This document shows positions 24,288 to 36,515 of a stretch of 64,000 bases of DNA, in pieces. The DNA comes from Spirodela intermedia (lineage: Eukaryota > Streptophyta > Magnoliopsida > Alismatales > Araceae). The number at the start of each line of letters is the position of its first letter. Position 1 is the stretch's first letter. The stretch covers positions 5,684,892-5,748,891 of the forward strand of contig LR746265.1 in NCBI GenBank assembly GCA_902729315.2, given 5' to 3'. The translations under genes were made by a program, and so were the position numbers. The notes below the pieces were generated by a model. The model was not told where the DNA came from, ran no database searches, and was given only the letters and a program-made list of their open reading frames with translations.

Positions 24288-27200
24288 TCAAGAGGGCAGG
24301 AGCCCGTCCCTTATGGCCATCTCATAGAGAGCGACAGCAGAGAGGACCTTCGAATCGGCAGTCATGCGCCAGAGCTTGCGGTAGGGGACGACGTGAACCT
24401 TGATCAGCTCGCCGTGGTCTCTGAGGCCCATCTCCTTTCCACGGAGTGCGTCTATAACCCCCTGATCTACCTGGCCCTTGTACAGAAACAGGCTTATCTC
24501 TTCGTCGCATCCGCCCTGAATACCATGATTCAAAAGGCATGTGAGTAATCAAAGAAGATGAATGATTTCGGCGCTACCGCACGACGGTTGAGTAAGATCA
24601 TCGTTCATTGTTGTGAAATGATTGGGCGAAAATCCCAGCCTCCAAAACCATTTGGCAAGCCTATTTCGCCCCAACAGCTGATGGATCGTAGAATTACCTA
24701 AGCGAGATGTTCTAGATCATCTTCACCCTCCTCAGAGTTGCCATCATTCTTCAGAGAAACCAAGAAAAATCTTATGACCATGAAAATTTGCCTCCACTGC
24801 TCTATTATGCGTTGTGGGTTTGAGTTTATGACGAGGAATGAATGGCTAATTATACACCCATTTCTAGAGTAAATCACCAAATGATGATGCCGCTGAAAGT
24901 AAGATCAAAATTAACATACCGCTGAGGGAAAGATTTTGCATCCGGTTGATGGGTCGAGGAAAGCCGTCAGATTCACCATATCAGCAGAATTTAAGGATAT
25001 GCCAGTCTCTTCTTCAACCTGTTGTGGCCTTGGATAGGTCATTACGCGCAAATATAAAGGAGAATAACAGCTATCAAGAGATCATTCACATATGTGCCAT
25101 TTAAGCGATTCCATGCATTTATCAAAACACCGAATTGCAGGAAAAGTGCAACTCTTAATAGTCTTTTATATACCCCGATGATTGCTAAGCTTATATTTTC
25201 AAGCGTATTCTCAGGTTGGAGTCCTCTTAGCCACTAAAAATATCAGCCATTTTTGTAAAATCTATCTCATCGATATCAAGCCATTATTTTTTTAAAAAAT
25301 ATCCCCGCAAATAAACTTTTAACTTTTTCTGGTTCCTCAATGTTCTTTGCATATAAAAAAATACGGAAATAATTAAAATGAACAACTAATATGATGCCAA
25401 ATAGAAACGGAACCTGTCTGCTAACTGCAAACCAAGGTTTCTAAACAAACCAGGGGAATAATGCGGTGGTTCACCATTTTAAGCCTAGGCGGCAGGGTGA
25501 TACTTTTGTATGTATATTTAAACAAAAAATTAAATAATAAAATATATAACATGCATAGACATTGTAACTTCTAAAACTGGCCCTGAGGTGCACATAAGGT
25601 CATATTGAGGCCAAAGACACGTCAGTATATCTCTGCACACAAAGGATTGCATAGGATCCTCCTATATCCAAATGCAAAATGGCTAAACAAAGTTTAATTT
25701 GGTTCAAATGCACTGTATAAGACCACTGGGCGCAATGGAGACATAAGACCTTATTTGACCAGACACTCAGTGCACATACTGGGGCTTACTGGGTCCTAAT
25801 AACACAATATTCTCACATGAGGACTTACTGGGTCTTAAGAGCACAGGCTTCTTAAGAGCAACTGCTCCTCGGAGCACATGCTCTTAAGAGCGCAGACTCT
25901 CACAGAAAAGACGTTCAATTTCTTAAGAGCACAGGCTTCTTGGAATACCCCGTGCTTCTTCGGATGGGTAAGGCATGAGCTGCTGTGACTAGATCAGATC
26001 TGGGTTCCCCTACTCCTCTCTGCTGTGTAGCAGAGCCTACGGTCAATTATCTCGTCATCTTCTCTTTGGCATACAGGACGGGCCTCTTTCGTAAGGTTCC
26101 GGCCATCTCCTGTAGACGATAACGCCCTTGGGAGTTAATTTTATTCCAGGTCATTCATATTATTTGGTATCCCATCTGAAAACGAGGAAACGGTCGATGG
26201 CTTGCCCTTCAGTTCGTTAGCCTTTTTTAGACGGCAGCGGGTTTCGCGCCTCGTCCTCCCCACCGGCAGATGACAGTCACCTCCACTCTTTGTTCTCTTC
26301 TCTTTTAGTTCCGATGAGAAACGGCGAACGGGGGCGCGGGCGCTTGGTTCTCCGCGGCAACTGCTCCGCCTCAAGGCGACGGTGCTTCCTTTTCCCCTGA
26401 GTGGCCGCTCCTCTCCCTTGACGGGGGGCTGTTTTTTTCCTTGCCCGACGGTGGCGGCAGTGGGGCCTCGCCTTCACCGACTGCAGGCTGCCGGCAGAGC
26501 TTCAATACTCAGGGTGAGCACGCAACGGCACCTCAGATTCCTTGTCAGGTCTCCTGTTTCTGCTTCTTCTTCTTCTACCGCTGCCTCTCCTTGGCAGACT
26601 TCCCCGTCCTTTTCTTTCCTTTCTTTGCCCAGAAAGGCTACACTGGCTATTTTCAGGGCTTTCGTGTCCACAGTTGCAATAAGTAATGCTCAGACGGATG
26701 AATAAAGAGAAGTGCTATAAAAAGTTCACATTTTTGGATAAAAATAAAGCCCACGAAGGAAAATATGAAGTACCTCGCGTACGGCTGTGCCCACAATATC
26801 AGTTCCGTCGCCATCCAGCATTCCAGCGGGAAGTTCCAAAATCAGCCTCCCAACAGGGACCCTGGCCTTTGCATTATGAATGCAAACATAAGGGAATGAA
26901 TCAATGTCTCCTTCTTGGTAATTTACGTCCATCCTTATCAAGATTTACGCGATTTTCAGAAAGATGTATGGATTAAATATAATGCCCTAACCGATCACTT
27001 ATTATCAGAAATAAGGAAATTGAGTAAGATGCCACTGTTAATTATTCGTAGGTTCTCCTTGGAAAAGAAAACACTTAAGTTTAGTACATCAAACAGACTC
27101 TGAAAAACATTACAATAAATGAGATATAAACTAGCTGAATGAAATGCAACGAGCAACAGAAGGTCTAAAGTGATTTGAAAGTACCATTCCAGATGTTACC

Positions 27201-30200
27201 ATATGCTTCAACTCAGGGCAATAATGAATGTGTCGGGAATTCTAGACTTATTCTGAGGAAAACAGGTAGAAGAACTCCTGGAGGAAACAAAATAGTGGTT
27301 TTATGGAGGGACAAGGTTTTGCAAGCTTCAATGTATGGTATCTACGATAATAATTATTCTACTCTCATAATGTGCCAGGATACAGCTGCAAAATCATACC
27401 CAGGGCTCAAATATTTGGAAACTGGAACTAAAAGAAGAAACTGGAGAGGGTTATAAAATTGATGTGGGAAAATATGACATGGAAGCCCTAAAACTGAACC
27501 ATCCAGGTGGAACACAGATATAAAATTATCCAAAGAGGAAATAGAAGTACCTGCTCTGTGAGAACAACATAATCTTCTCCAGATGACTTTAAAAGGATCA
27601 GCACAGCAACAGCTGGTCCACGTGAAAATACAATGCCAGGAACCTAAAAGATTTATTTAAAGCACTTTAAGTAACTGAAATACAAAATATAGAGTATCTC
27701 GATTACAAGTCAAGATTGATATTTGGAGCCCACCGGATGCATTTTTATAGATATATCATTTAAGTCCCATTGCCCATAACGAAAAATTCAATGATATACT
27801 TGAAATTAAAAAATGTCCGTATAGCTTCTTTTACTTAGAAGGTGAACACATTATTCAAATACTATAAATGAAGTGAGCGCATTCTAATCATTTATGAGAG
27901 GATGATAAATTAATAGAAGCAAAGGATATGTAGAGGTGTTTCTGGAGTACATCTTCAATCAAGTTCGGAAAATGTCATCCTCTATAAAATAAGTAATATG
28001 TCTATTACAGAAGGTGATGGAAAAATATATTTTGCATGCCAAGTCAAAATTGGAACAACAAATTTAAGTCAGGACCTTCTTTCCCGTTTCATTGTCAAGA
28101 ACATCGGCTTTGAACTTTAGGAAGCCAACATTACTCCCAAACATGTCTATTCCCTGCACAAAATGTCATGTTTAGCACTTAATCAATACATCTAGATGAT
28201 GCACAGTCTGTGGAAGAGACAAATATGCATGTTCTCGTCATATCAAACTCACGTAAATATCTATGCGGACATTGTCCAACAGAGTTGTTTGTACGCATTC
28301 CATTTCCATTCTTCTATCACTGTTCTGTAATTTATATTTTTCTCCCTTTTTAAAAGTAATATTTGTTTGTTTATTTATTATTGTTAATCTCTTTCTTTCG
28401 CTTTTTATTTTTTTTTACTTTAGTGACAAGTAAGACACTTTTTAATTGTCATATCATCGCAGATATCTCTCACGGCATCCTCTGTGCAAAATTTTGTCAT
28501 GGTTTTAGCATTAACAACTGAGGGTTCTTTGGGGCTTGTCCTTTCATAGTAAACATAGCTCTTCACGAAAATTATAGAGCAAAATCTAACCATGATTTCC
28601 ATGATTCTAAGGCCAATATGAATGGAGAAGCATTAACAGTGCACGAGCGTTTTAGAAAGATAGAATCCAAGGGGGGGAAAAATCTCAAAGGTGATCAAGA
28701 ATGTAAACACAGAGTCACACAAATCAAAGTAGGCAAATTGACTGTTATGAGAAACAGCTGCGATTTTGTATGGTCGGTAATAACCTTGAGAAATCTTTTA
28801 AAAAGTTAGAGCGATTTCATCACTTAGTGGGCAGGATAATTAGTTGAACTGACTTTCCTGACCTCTTTTTTCAATTCATTCAACCGCATCCAAAAGAAAC
28901 ATACTTCCTTTAAGATGGAAATTGTATTACATTCCATTTTAGCTAACATTTCACACTTTAGGATGATGTTAGTGCGTGGTCTCAGTTACCAGGTTTCAAG
29001 GGTATAACGAAAGGAATTACCTGAATGTGAATTTGTTTCAACGACATTTGTCCTTGGGATAAAACACCTGAGTTGCTTTGCATATTCTTCAGCCAATTCT
29101 TGAGCAAAGTAGAGCCAGTGGCGTTACTGCATTAGGGAGGGACCTTTCTTAACACCAATGAAAATTAATTATATGTGTGTATGTTATTAATATACAAACT
29201 CAAATGCACCATAAATTTCCTCTTGCCAGTCTATTGCTAGTTCACCGAGCCATATCATGATGACTAGTTCATGGGAAGTTTCTCCAAGGCATTTTGTACC
29301 TTCCCATGAAAACATTTAACATTACATGTTACCAGGTTTTATTTAAAAAGCCTGTGTGCTCTTCGCAGAAGACAAGTGACATGAGATACTATTTAAGTTT
29401 ATCTAGGTTTATCGTAATATATCTCTAAGTCTATCAGGAAGTTCCCTTTATTTAAAACGAAGTAGGATGATACTGACCCCAGTAAGAAAGTGAGAGAAAA
29501 CCCAATTCAACCAGATGAATATATAGGCTTCGCAGGTGAACCATTCTGAACCAAAGGCAACAACACCAGATTCTTTTCCAATCAAATAAATGTAATGACT
29601 AACTAAAGGTACTCCAGATCCTCTAGTGATATGGCAATACCTGATGCTTTTTATTGGATCACTTGCCAATCGCACAAAACTTTTGGATTGGGTATTTCAG
29701 GTAATATTCAATAATTTTTTAAAAATTTCTACAACAAAATGACCTCTTACATTAAATATTTTGCATGCAAAAGTATTTTCTTTTACTGGGCTGCGGGTTC
29801 CTCTGCATTATAAAAAATTGGGTACAAATTTTGAAATTTATCACCGTTTCCACACTTTTCCATGATATGTGACGAGGACTCAACTAACAAACAGACTTAA
29901 CAGAAACAACATCGTTGAATAGAAAGAAATGAAAAAGGACTAGCCTTTCAAGATAGCGAGAGAGATGACTGCATAATTCAGTGGTATGAAAAAAAACTAT
30001 AGATAAAAAATGATCACTGTGAAAGATCGAATCATCATAGACTTATCACAGAAAAATGGAAGCCCCCACGCCAGCGTTTGGGAAATCATTGAGAGATATA
30101 TGAATCAACACACGCATACAAGGTGAGAAGTGGTACGACTTTTTAATAAATATACAACAAAAAGTAATGCAAACGCGTGCAAAACCTTTTAAACCTATTG

Positions 30201-30875
30201 ATCGAGAGCCACAACTCAACAAGCGACGGATTAGTCGAAGAAGAACCAAAAACTCCGAACAAAGAAAAAGCGGGGTAATGATTGAACCAGTTTTCTTCCG
30301 TAAAACGGATTAAATCTAACAGAATATGCTCAATTCATGACCATGACCATGCCATTTTGTCGCAACTGTAACTAGTGATGCCAGTCCGCCGTAATTTGAT
30401 CCTCAAAATAACTACCAAATACTGTAACTATCTATGTAAAAGGCCCAAAATATCCCAAAACAAAGTGACACATCTTGGCTAAATTATCTACAACTACACC
30501 CCCAGCTCTGCTCAAGAATCGCGGTTTGATAAAATAGCATGGCGCCAAATGGGAAGAAAACGACGTTGGGAACCTGAATTCAGATGGCGAGAGACCCGCG
30601 TCCCCAGAGATCAGGACCGTTTCTCCACTAGACAGGGAAACAGTGGCGGAATGCAAAGCTGGTTTTGGATGCGGAGCTTCCGGGGAATCGCTTGACGCCA
30701 TCAGAACACTGCAACCGGCAATGCACCTGTGGCCCTTTCCTCTCGTCTTTCCCCTACCGCCGACTCCAAAACCACCGCTGCCCCTCCTGGAAAACTGGAG
30801 GTTACGGAGGCCAGTGCTGCCGTGGGCACGAAAGGTCGACGCCGCTACGAAGAGAGGGGAGACCAAGCGCAGCAT
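24288..30875 (-). CDS. NUDT14: Nudix hydrolase 14-like ADP-sugar diphosphatase, plastid-targeted
   Basis: Minus-strand exons: 30574-30875, 29021-29144, 28076-28153, 27551-27643, 26774-26866, 24920-25018 and 24288-24515. They give about 338 residues, slightly longer than the Arabidopsis protein. NUDT14 family enzymes hydrolyse ADP-glucose/ADP-ribose to AMP and sugar phosphate. Exon 1 encodes a Ser/Arg-rich, acid-poor N-terminus typical of a chloroplast transit peptide. Family blocks follow in order: KNWLKNMQ, GIDMFGSNVGFLKFKADVLD, VPGIVFSRGPAVAVLILL, VPVGRLILELPAGMLD, LTAFLDPSTG, GGCDEEISLFLYKGQV and GLRDHGELIKVHVVPYRKLW. The Nudix box is split between exons 5 and 6 (GTAVRE followed by VEEETGI). 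All junctions are phase 0 except exon 1 to 2. The exon 2 acceptor is uncertain: 29144 keeps frame, while the better-looking CAG at 29127 would shift it. Confidence 0.88.
25832..25945. repeat. Cluster of palindromic CTTAAG motifs in a Nudix intron
   Basis: Four copies of a TCTTAAGAGC-like motif occur within about 115 bp. One is a perfect 12-bp palindrome, GCTCTTAAGAGC, at 25880-25891. The phrase AGAGCACAGGCTTCTT appears twice. The cluster lies in intron 5 of the minus-strand Nudix gene. Confidence 0.7.
26140..26705. other. GC-rich island inside a Nudix intron
   Basis: An island with open frames on both strands (for example 26382-26705 plus, 107 codons, Ser/Arg-rich) sits in otherwise AT-rich intron 5. 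It resembles a plant 5' exon with a transit-peptide-like composition, but I recognise no family. It could be a captured gene fragment or a transposon piece. Confidence 0.35.
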
Positions 30876-32656
30876 CTTCCGCTGCCCTCTCCCACGTGTT
30901 GCATCGCCTCTCTATTATGAAATTAATTTAATTAATTTATACGTATTTATAATATTCACATTTTACCACGAGTTCGCGAAAAAATTACGATTTACGAATT
31001 ATGGTCTTCCCTCCAGCTCTCCCACCGTTGACCAGTCTTCTCAGTCCCCCTCCTCTCCCAACGAGGACTGGATAGGGGGAGAGAGAGAGAGAGAGACAGT
31101 CAAAATGCTCTTTAATGGGCTTTCCCTCCATTTATGTAGCACCGTTGACTATTACATTAACTAATCAGGGACTAAATGATAATTCTATAGTTTATGGGGC
31201 CTCAAATTATCAAGAAAACACAAAAGATGCTTTAATGAAATCTTCCCATTTATACACTAAGATGCCGCATGAGTTTGCTCCCTCTAAGGTTTGGTGTGAT
31301 AACCCCAGCATGATGGCAACGGCATAGGTAAGGTATGCTGCTGCAGTGTATGTGGCCTCCACGCTGCATGCGACACACACGGTGTACGTAATGAGTATGA
31401 CATCCACAGAGCCATGTACATGATATAGATAATGTGCACGTGTCGCTGACATGTGAGGCAACATGGGCCCTGTCAGGTGATAACACAACATTTCATGCGT
31501 GGAGTGAGTAGGCTTGCACTCCTACGCTGGAGAATGTCAGTTGATCTAATCTGATAATAGGTTGTGTTAGAGCAGTAGAACATAATGTCAAAACGACACC
31601 AACTAGTCTCACTAAGAGAGCAAGATATATATGCACATCTAAGTTGGGATTATATGACATTCATTCGCTAACTTGAGAGAGAAAGTCAAAGAGTTATATC
31701 TGTACTTGTAGTTAATTCTATATATATACCTGTGACTTGTATTTTTTTCCCTTTTTGATCCACTTAGCAAAGCTTAGAAGAAATAGTTGTATTTTTTTCT
31801 TATTTAACATATTTATTATTATTATTATTCATTCCTCTCTCTCTCTCTCTCTCTTGTTAGTCAACAGTTCTCTCACTAGCTTTTGTGGTGGTGTCGATAG
31901 TAACACAACATCACATGTGTGGAACAAGTAGACTAGCACACTCTCGTGTTGGATAATGGCTGGTGATCCACCGGTAGATGTTCTAGGTTGTGTTGAAGCA
32001 AGGGAACAAGATGTCAAAATTGATGCCAATGGACGTAGGGAGCATGTAGCAATAATAGGGCGACATAGGGAGCAAGAGTATGGTTCATGTACTAGGAGAC
32101 TATTAACCAATAGACATAGGGAGCAAGATTATGGTGCACGTACAAGGAGACACTGTAGCAGGGAGCAAGAAGATTATGGCCTATTAATGGTGTCAAGGCG
32201 ATCTTGAGACATTTTATCCTGTGATTTAAAAGGGGGAAGATCTCCTCCTGATCAGCTAGATGGGTATTCTCATGTTCTGGGTCGTGTAGTGTGTTCATTA
32301 ACCTCGGTGCGGACCCCTCTTGTGTTCATTTTACAAAGCTATGTTTTTTTTGATAAGATCGAAAGCCGTTATGCCCTGTTTTAGATGCCTTCGGTTGAGT
32401 ACTTGCTGAATCTAAAACTGTGTTGCTTTCAAAACTTTCCTGTTCTTTGAGGTGGATTACTCGTTGGGAGGTAGATGGTGAACTTAGGGTGTTGCCTCGT
32501 TGTTGCCTTTCTCATCAAAGTTCCTAACCAACAACTCAGTGCTCTTCTTCAAATCAAAATGGCCGATGATATTGATAACACTATGTGCATTTGGGTTACT
32601 GCGGGTTGGGTTCTCTTTTCCATCTAAATTATGTTATGCTGGATCATATTGATCAG
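30876..32656. other. Intergenic region upstream of the Nudix gene, with old repeats
   Basis: This contains the Nudix promoter, a GA run (31078-31097) and old dispersed repeats. Related sequence appears at about 31470-31610 and again at about 31895-32035 (AACACAACAT, GTGTGGA/GCGTGGA, TAGGTTGTGTT, GATGTCAAAA). A short tandem repeat built on GACATAGGGAGCAAGA lies at 32060-32180. No gene is recognised. Confidence 0.55.
31250..31580 (+). repeat. Dispersed repeat also found at 48.1-50.1 kb
   Basis: Shares ATGAGTTTGCTCCCT, ATGATGGCAAC, GGTGTGGGAATGAG-like sequence, TACATGATATA and GGAGTGAGTAGGCTTGCA, in the same order, with 48111-48279 plus 49918-50160. The second copy is interrupted there by a solo LTR. 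Confidence 0.7.
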
Positions 32657-32994
32657 GTACTTGAAAGCAAGAAAGATAAAAAGCAAGAGAGCGAGGAACA
32701 GTGAAAGTTCAGAGTTTCCTGGCCGTCAGGAAGTTAAATTTGGTGAAGTTGTCGATGCTCCGCCGAAGCTATCATTTCCTAAGGTATCGCCAACTACTTG
32801 CCCATGCAGTTTAATCTCCATGTGATCGTGGATTTGAAAGTTCTCTGCCATTTTTCCAGGGTTTAAAGACTGCCCTTGATGCTTCGACTGAGAGGCGTCG
32901 TCTGCAGGCCATTGAGGCATATCGGAGTCAGAAAGGATGGGAATCAAGACTTGGCATCCATCTCCCTCTCGTTTCCGAAGGGCATTCTCAATAG
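32657..32994 (+). pseudogene. CCDC137: CCDC137-like gene, isolated last two exons
   Basis: Two exons, 32657-32783 and 32860-32994 (TAG), join in frame over a 76-bp GT-AG intron. They encode a C-terminus typical of plant coiled-coil domain-containing protein 137: a Lys/Arg-rich stretch, SEFPGRQEVKFGEVVDAPPK, LDASTERRRLQAIEAYRS and a GWESRLGIHLP tail. CCDC137-type proteins are nucleolar/chromosomal proteins in animals; the plant role is unclear. No upstream exons are seen between here and the Nudix promoter, where old repeats lie. A matching first exon occurs at 62600 on the same strand but 30 kb downstream, so this is best read as a 5'-truncated duplicate. Upstream exons could instead be present but unrecognised. 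Confidence 0.6.
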
Positions 32995-33304
32995 TTCTTG
33001 GAATTTTCCAGGATTTCTGGGGGGACTAAATTTGCCCTCATCCGCATCTGATTCTCCGTGTGTCTTCGAGCAGGATCTGTGGCATCCATCCGGAGATCTT
33101 TCTGGGTTTGTAATGGATTTTTACCCTTTACAAGACGATCCTATTGCATGTAGTGACGATATTTTTATTAATCTCACTGTTCGCAGCACGGGTTTTTGGA
33201 TTGTTCCTCTCAGCTAATTTCTGCTAAACAGTTTCATTCTGTGGGGCCACAGAAAGTCGACGTCCAGTGATCCGTACGACATAAGCAGATGGGGTAGGTC
33301 AACG

Positions 33305-35165
33305 CTAGAATTGTCTTGGAAAAGGTCGCAGGCGCAGCCCCAGCGTCTGCAGCGTGAGCATGGTTCGGTAGCCAACGTCCTTCCCGTCGTCGGCCACCTC
33401 GAACGCGAAGAAGTGGAGGAGGACGGCCGCGAAGATCTTCATCTGGCGATAAGCGAACTCCCTCCCTAGACAAACTCGGGGACCCGCCTGTTGATTTCAA
33501 AGATCTGATCAAGTCTAACTCTCAGCGGAAAGGAAGACAGGAAGAGGGGCTCACCTGAAAGGCGGTGAACATGAAAGGGCTCTCGTGGCGGAGATTACCC
33601 CCCTCATCAAGCCACCGTTCCGGTCGGAAATACTCCGCGTCGTCGCCCCACAGGTCCTCCAGCCTCCCCATGGTGTAGGGCAGATAGACCACGACGTCAC
33701 CGGCTTTAACGTCAAATCCATTCGGCAGCGTGTCGTCCGAGAAGCACATCTTCGGGTCCTTCCCGCATTAAAACACATCGGTAAATAGTACGTACCCGAA
33801 GAGTTTTGATCAGATGGTTATTTCCACAGGAAATGACCGGGGTTGGCGTTGGACGGCACCTCTGGAACACCGGGGAAGAGACGCATCGTCTCGTTCAGTG
33901 CGGCGTGGAGGTAGGGAAGATCATCGACGGACGCAAGGTTCTCTGCGAACTCCCCCATGGACAACCCGGGGGAGCTCCCCTTCGTCGCCTCGTTCACCTC
34001 TTCCGCCACCTTCTCCTGCACATTCGGGTGCTTGCACATCATATAGAAGAACCAGGACAGAGTACTTGCCGTGGTCTCCTTTCCGGCGATCATAAAGTTG
34101 AGAATGATATCCCTCAGGTACTTTCTGCTTATTTTTTCCGGCTCCTTCTCCCTCTCCTCCAGGAATCTCGACAATAAGTCGTCCTTCCTCATCTGGCTCC
34201 AGAAGGATAACTGGTTACAGGGTGAGTGAAACATCGAAATGGAAGGAGCGGGAGGATGGGGAGACCCACCGAGTCGACCCTCTCTCGGGACAGTTGTTCA
34301 ATTTTTTGGTCGATGATCTTGTAAACGAAGTCGTCGATTACTCTGATGTTTCTCCTCAGCGTGGCCTCTGTTCCGACGTTCAGAGCCCTCTTGATCTTCC
34401 ACAAGACATCCGCGTATCGCCAGATCATCAGCTCGCTGGAATCGTCTAAAGCTTTGGATAATCGGGCCCCTTCCTCGTTTGTTCCGAGGAGGGTGTCGAG
34501 GTCCACGCCGAACCCGATTTTGAATATGGAGTCCATCGTAGATTTCATGAACAAGTCCTGCGGAGCGCCGTGAATGACCATCCTTCATAGAAATCTCGGA
34601 TTCGTCGGCGTGACTACGAAACTTACTTGGATGTCCACCGGCTGGTTCGAACTCGCCGCCTCAGAGATGAGCTGCGCTAGCCTCGCGGCATGGCGTTTGA
34701 AGGTGTTGCTGCTGTAATCCCTCAGATTCCTAGTAGAGAACTCGAAGCTCGCGAGCTTCCTCTGGTGGCGCCACTGGTCGCCGTCGACGGCGAAGATCCC
34801 GTCGCCGAGGAGGTCCTCGAGGTGGTTGTGGTTGTACGAGCCCTGAAAGGTTGAAGCAGGTCTTAGGCCTATCCAAACAGCAGCCATGAAGGACCAGAGG
34901 AGGGGGCCAATTCTGTCGGGAGACATCTCCAGGAATATGTGGGCATCTTTCGATGATCCAGCCGCTCACCCAACCTCACCTTGCCGTAGTTGGCGAAGTT
35001 GATGCTGAGAATGTACTCCACGTCGCGAGGATCTGCCACGTAAACGTAGCTCCGGCTGGGATGGAAGAGCCTGAAACATTTGAATCTGCGGGCTTGGTCC
35101 GTGTAGTAGTCGTGGACTCTGCGGAAGTTGATGATCAGGTTTATGAAGGAGCCCACCAGGGGGGC
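33305..35165 (-). pseudogene. CYP704: CYP704-like cytochrome P450, main part, disrupted by retrotransposon
   Basis: Minus-strand exons 34980-35165 (rest of exon 1), 34627-34842, 34270-34557, 33860-34192, 33555-33758 and 33305-33487 (TAG). All junctions are phase 0. P450 landmarks are intact: I-helix AGKETT, ExxR as ETMR, the FRPERW motif and the heme loop FQAGPRVCLG with its Cys. The sequence fits family CYP704 (clan 86), whose members hydroxylate fatty acids for sporopollenin, cutin or suberin precursors at the ER. Exon 1 is cut by the Athila element after codon 44. With one copy of the GGGGC target duplication counted, the exon 1 pieces sum to 312 bp and the whole frame to 511 residues with no other defect seen. 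The allele should therefore be null or severely altered while the rest has not decayed. Confidence 0.88.
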
Positions 35166-35659
35166 TGACGTGACTCAGTCGTTGTATGTTAAATCACGCA
35201 AATTTAAAATTTATAAAACTAGAAAATACGAATTTTCGGATATTTAGAAGTATTTCAAAATAAATATATCAATTATAATTCAATAAAAATCCCAAAAATA
35301 GTGGTAATTTTCCAGGTCGATCACAGGGATGTAATATAATATCTGGTAATTATTCAGAATTTTTCTCAATGAGTACGATTTTCTTACGAATTTTATACTA
35401 GGAAATAAAAAGAAATATATTTAAAATTCACAAAAAGAAAAGGAAATAAGGGTGCGGACGTCAGGATGACGTCAGCGCCCGGCGAACGCGAATCAGGCGG
35501 AAACAGAGTTCCGCCCGGCGATTCTTACGTAGGCGATTACAGACGACTCAATTAATCAAATTAAGATCTGTAAAAGCCGGAAGAATCGTAGTTGAACGAA
35601 GTATAGTTTGGTAAATAAAAATCAACAAAGTATCACTAAATGAAGCGTAAATTAAATTG

Positions 35660-35947
35660 AAAGCAGGAAAACAGAGTTCCGGCGTCGCGACGGCGATGCG
35701 TCGGCGATGCACCGGAATCCTGAGCGTTCGGGAGGATCGTCGTGCAGTGTCCACGGCCTCGAAGGCTCTCCTTGGACAAAGACGACGTGGGCAATCTCTA
35801 GATAAAGCAGGAAAACAGAGTTCCGGCGTCGCGACGGCGACGCGTCGGCGATGCACCGGAATCCTGAGCGTTCGGGAGGGTCGTCGTGCAGTGTCCACGG
35901 CCTCGAAGGCTCTCCTTGGACAAAGACGACGTGGGCAATCTCTAGAT
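35660..35947. repeat. Two 144-bp tandem units inside the LTR
   Basis: Units start at 35660 and 35804, both with AAAGCAGGAAAACAGAG. The unit is a multiple of three, so frames stay open through both copies on both strands. The same pair occurs in the LTRs at 44051 and 53437; three copies are visible in the LTR at 63103. Confidence 0.95.
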
Positions 35948-36473
35948 CTTCTCGCGAAGTCTAGAGACCAATGAAGTGGGTCGTCGAATCGTCTCCGGCG
36001 GCTGTCACCCGGCGGAGCGGAAAAACGGCGACTTTGCGGCTCTCCGGCGGCTGTCACCCGACGGAGAGGGGCTGGATGGAGGTGAGGCGCGTGTTAGGGA
36101 GCTTCATCCTCAGGTCCGCGCAGCAAGAGGAGGCTCTTCATCGCATCTGGTACGCTCTCAGGAGGTGGCGACTCGTCTCCCGGCGGATCGTCCTCTTCCC
36201 GACGACGGCTTGTTCGTCGATCAATCGGAGATGATTTACTCGATGGATTGCGATCCTTTTATCGCGAATCGTTCAGAAATTTTAGTAGCAATGCTCCGCG
36301 AATCGCGTTGACGAGATTTTCGCCGATGATCCAGCGATTCCGGTTGCTTAATCCTTCACCGGCGATCTGCAGGAAAGTCGCGATAATCAGTTAAAAATAT
36401 ATGAATTTTGACTCTGGGAGGATTCGAACCTGCGGCGGTCGCCCGCCCCTGAACAAGGTGTGACGCGGGTTTA

Positions 36474-36515
36474 GTCCCACATCGGTTGTGCGCGGATTAT
36501 TTGGGCGAATATATA
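36474..36515 (+). promoter_or_regulatory. USE-like element plus TATA box in the LTR
   Basis: GTCCCACATCG (36474-36484) matches the plant snRNA upstream sequence element RTCCCACATCG. TATATA follows at 36510-36515, 36 bp start to start. The same pair is in the other LTR (45359-45369 and 45395-45400). It reads antisense to gag-pol, although the TATA itself is palindromic. Activity is inferred only. Confidence 0.5.

Noticed and set aside
31078-31097. GA run and AT-rich sequence as a separate regulatory element
   Set aside because: Too short and generic to support a specific call.
35548-36311. LTR open frames as host genes
   Set aside because: They recur in every young LTR and are lost in old ones; kept as a finding but not as genes.
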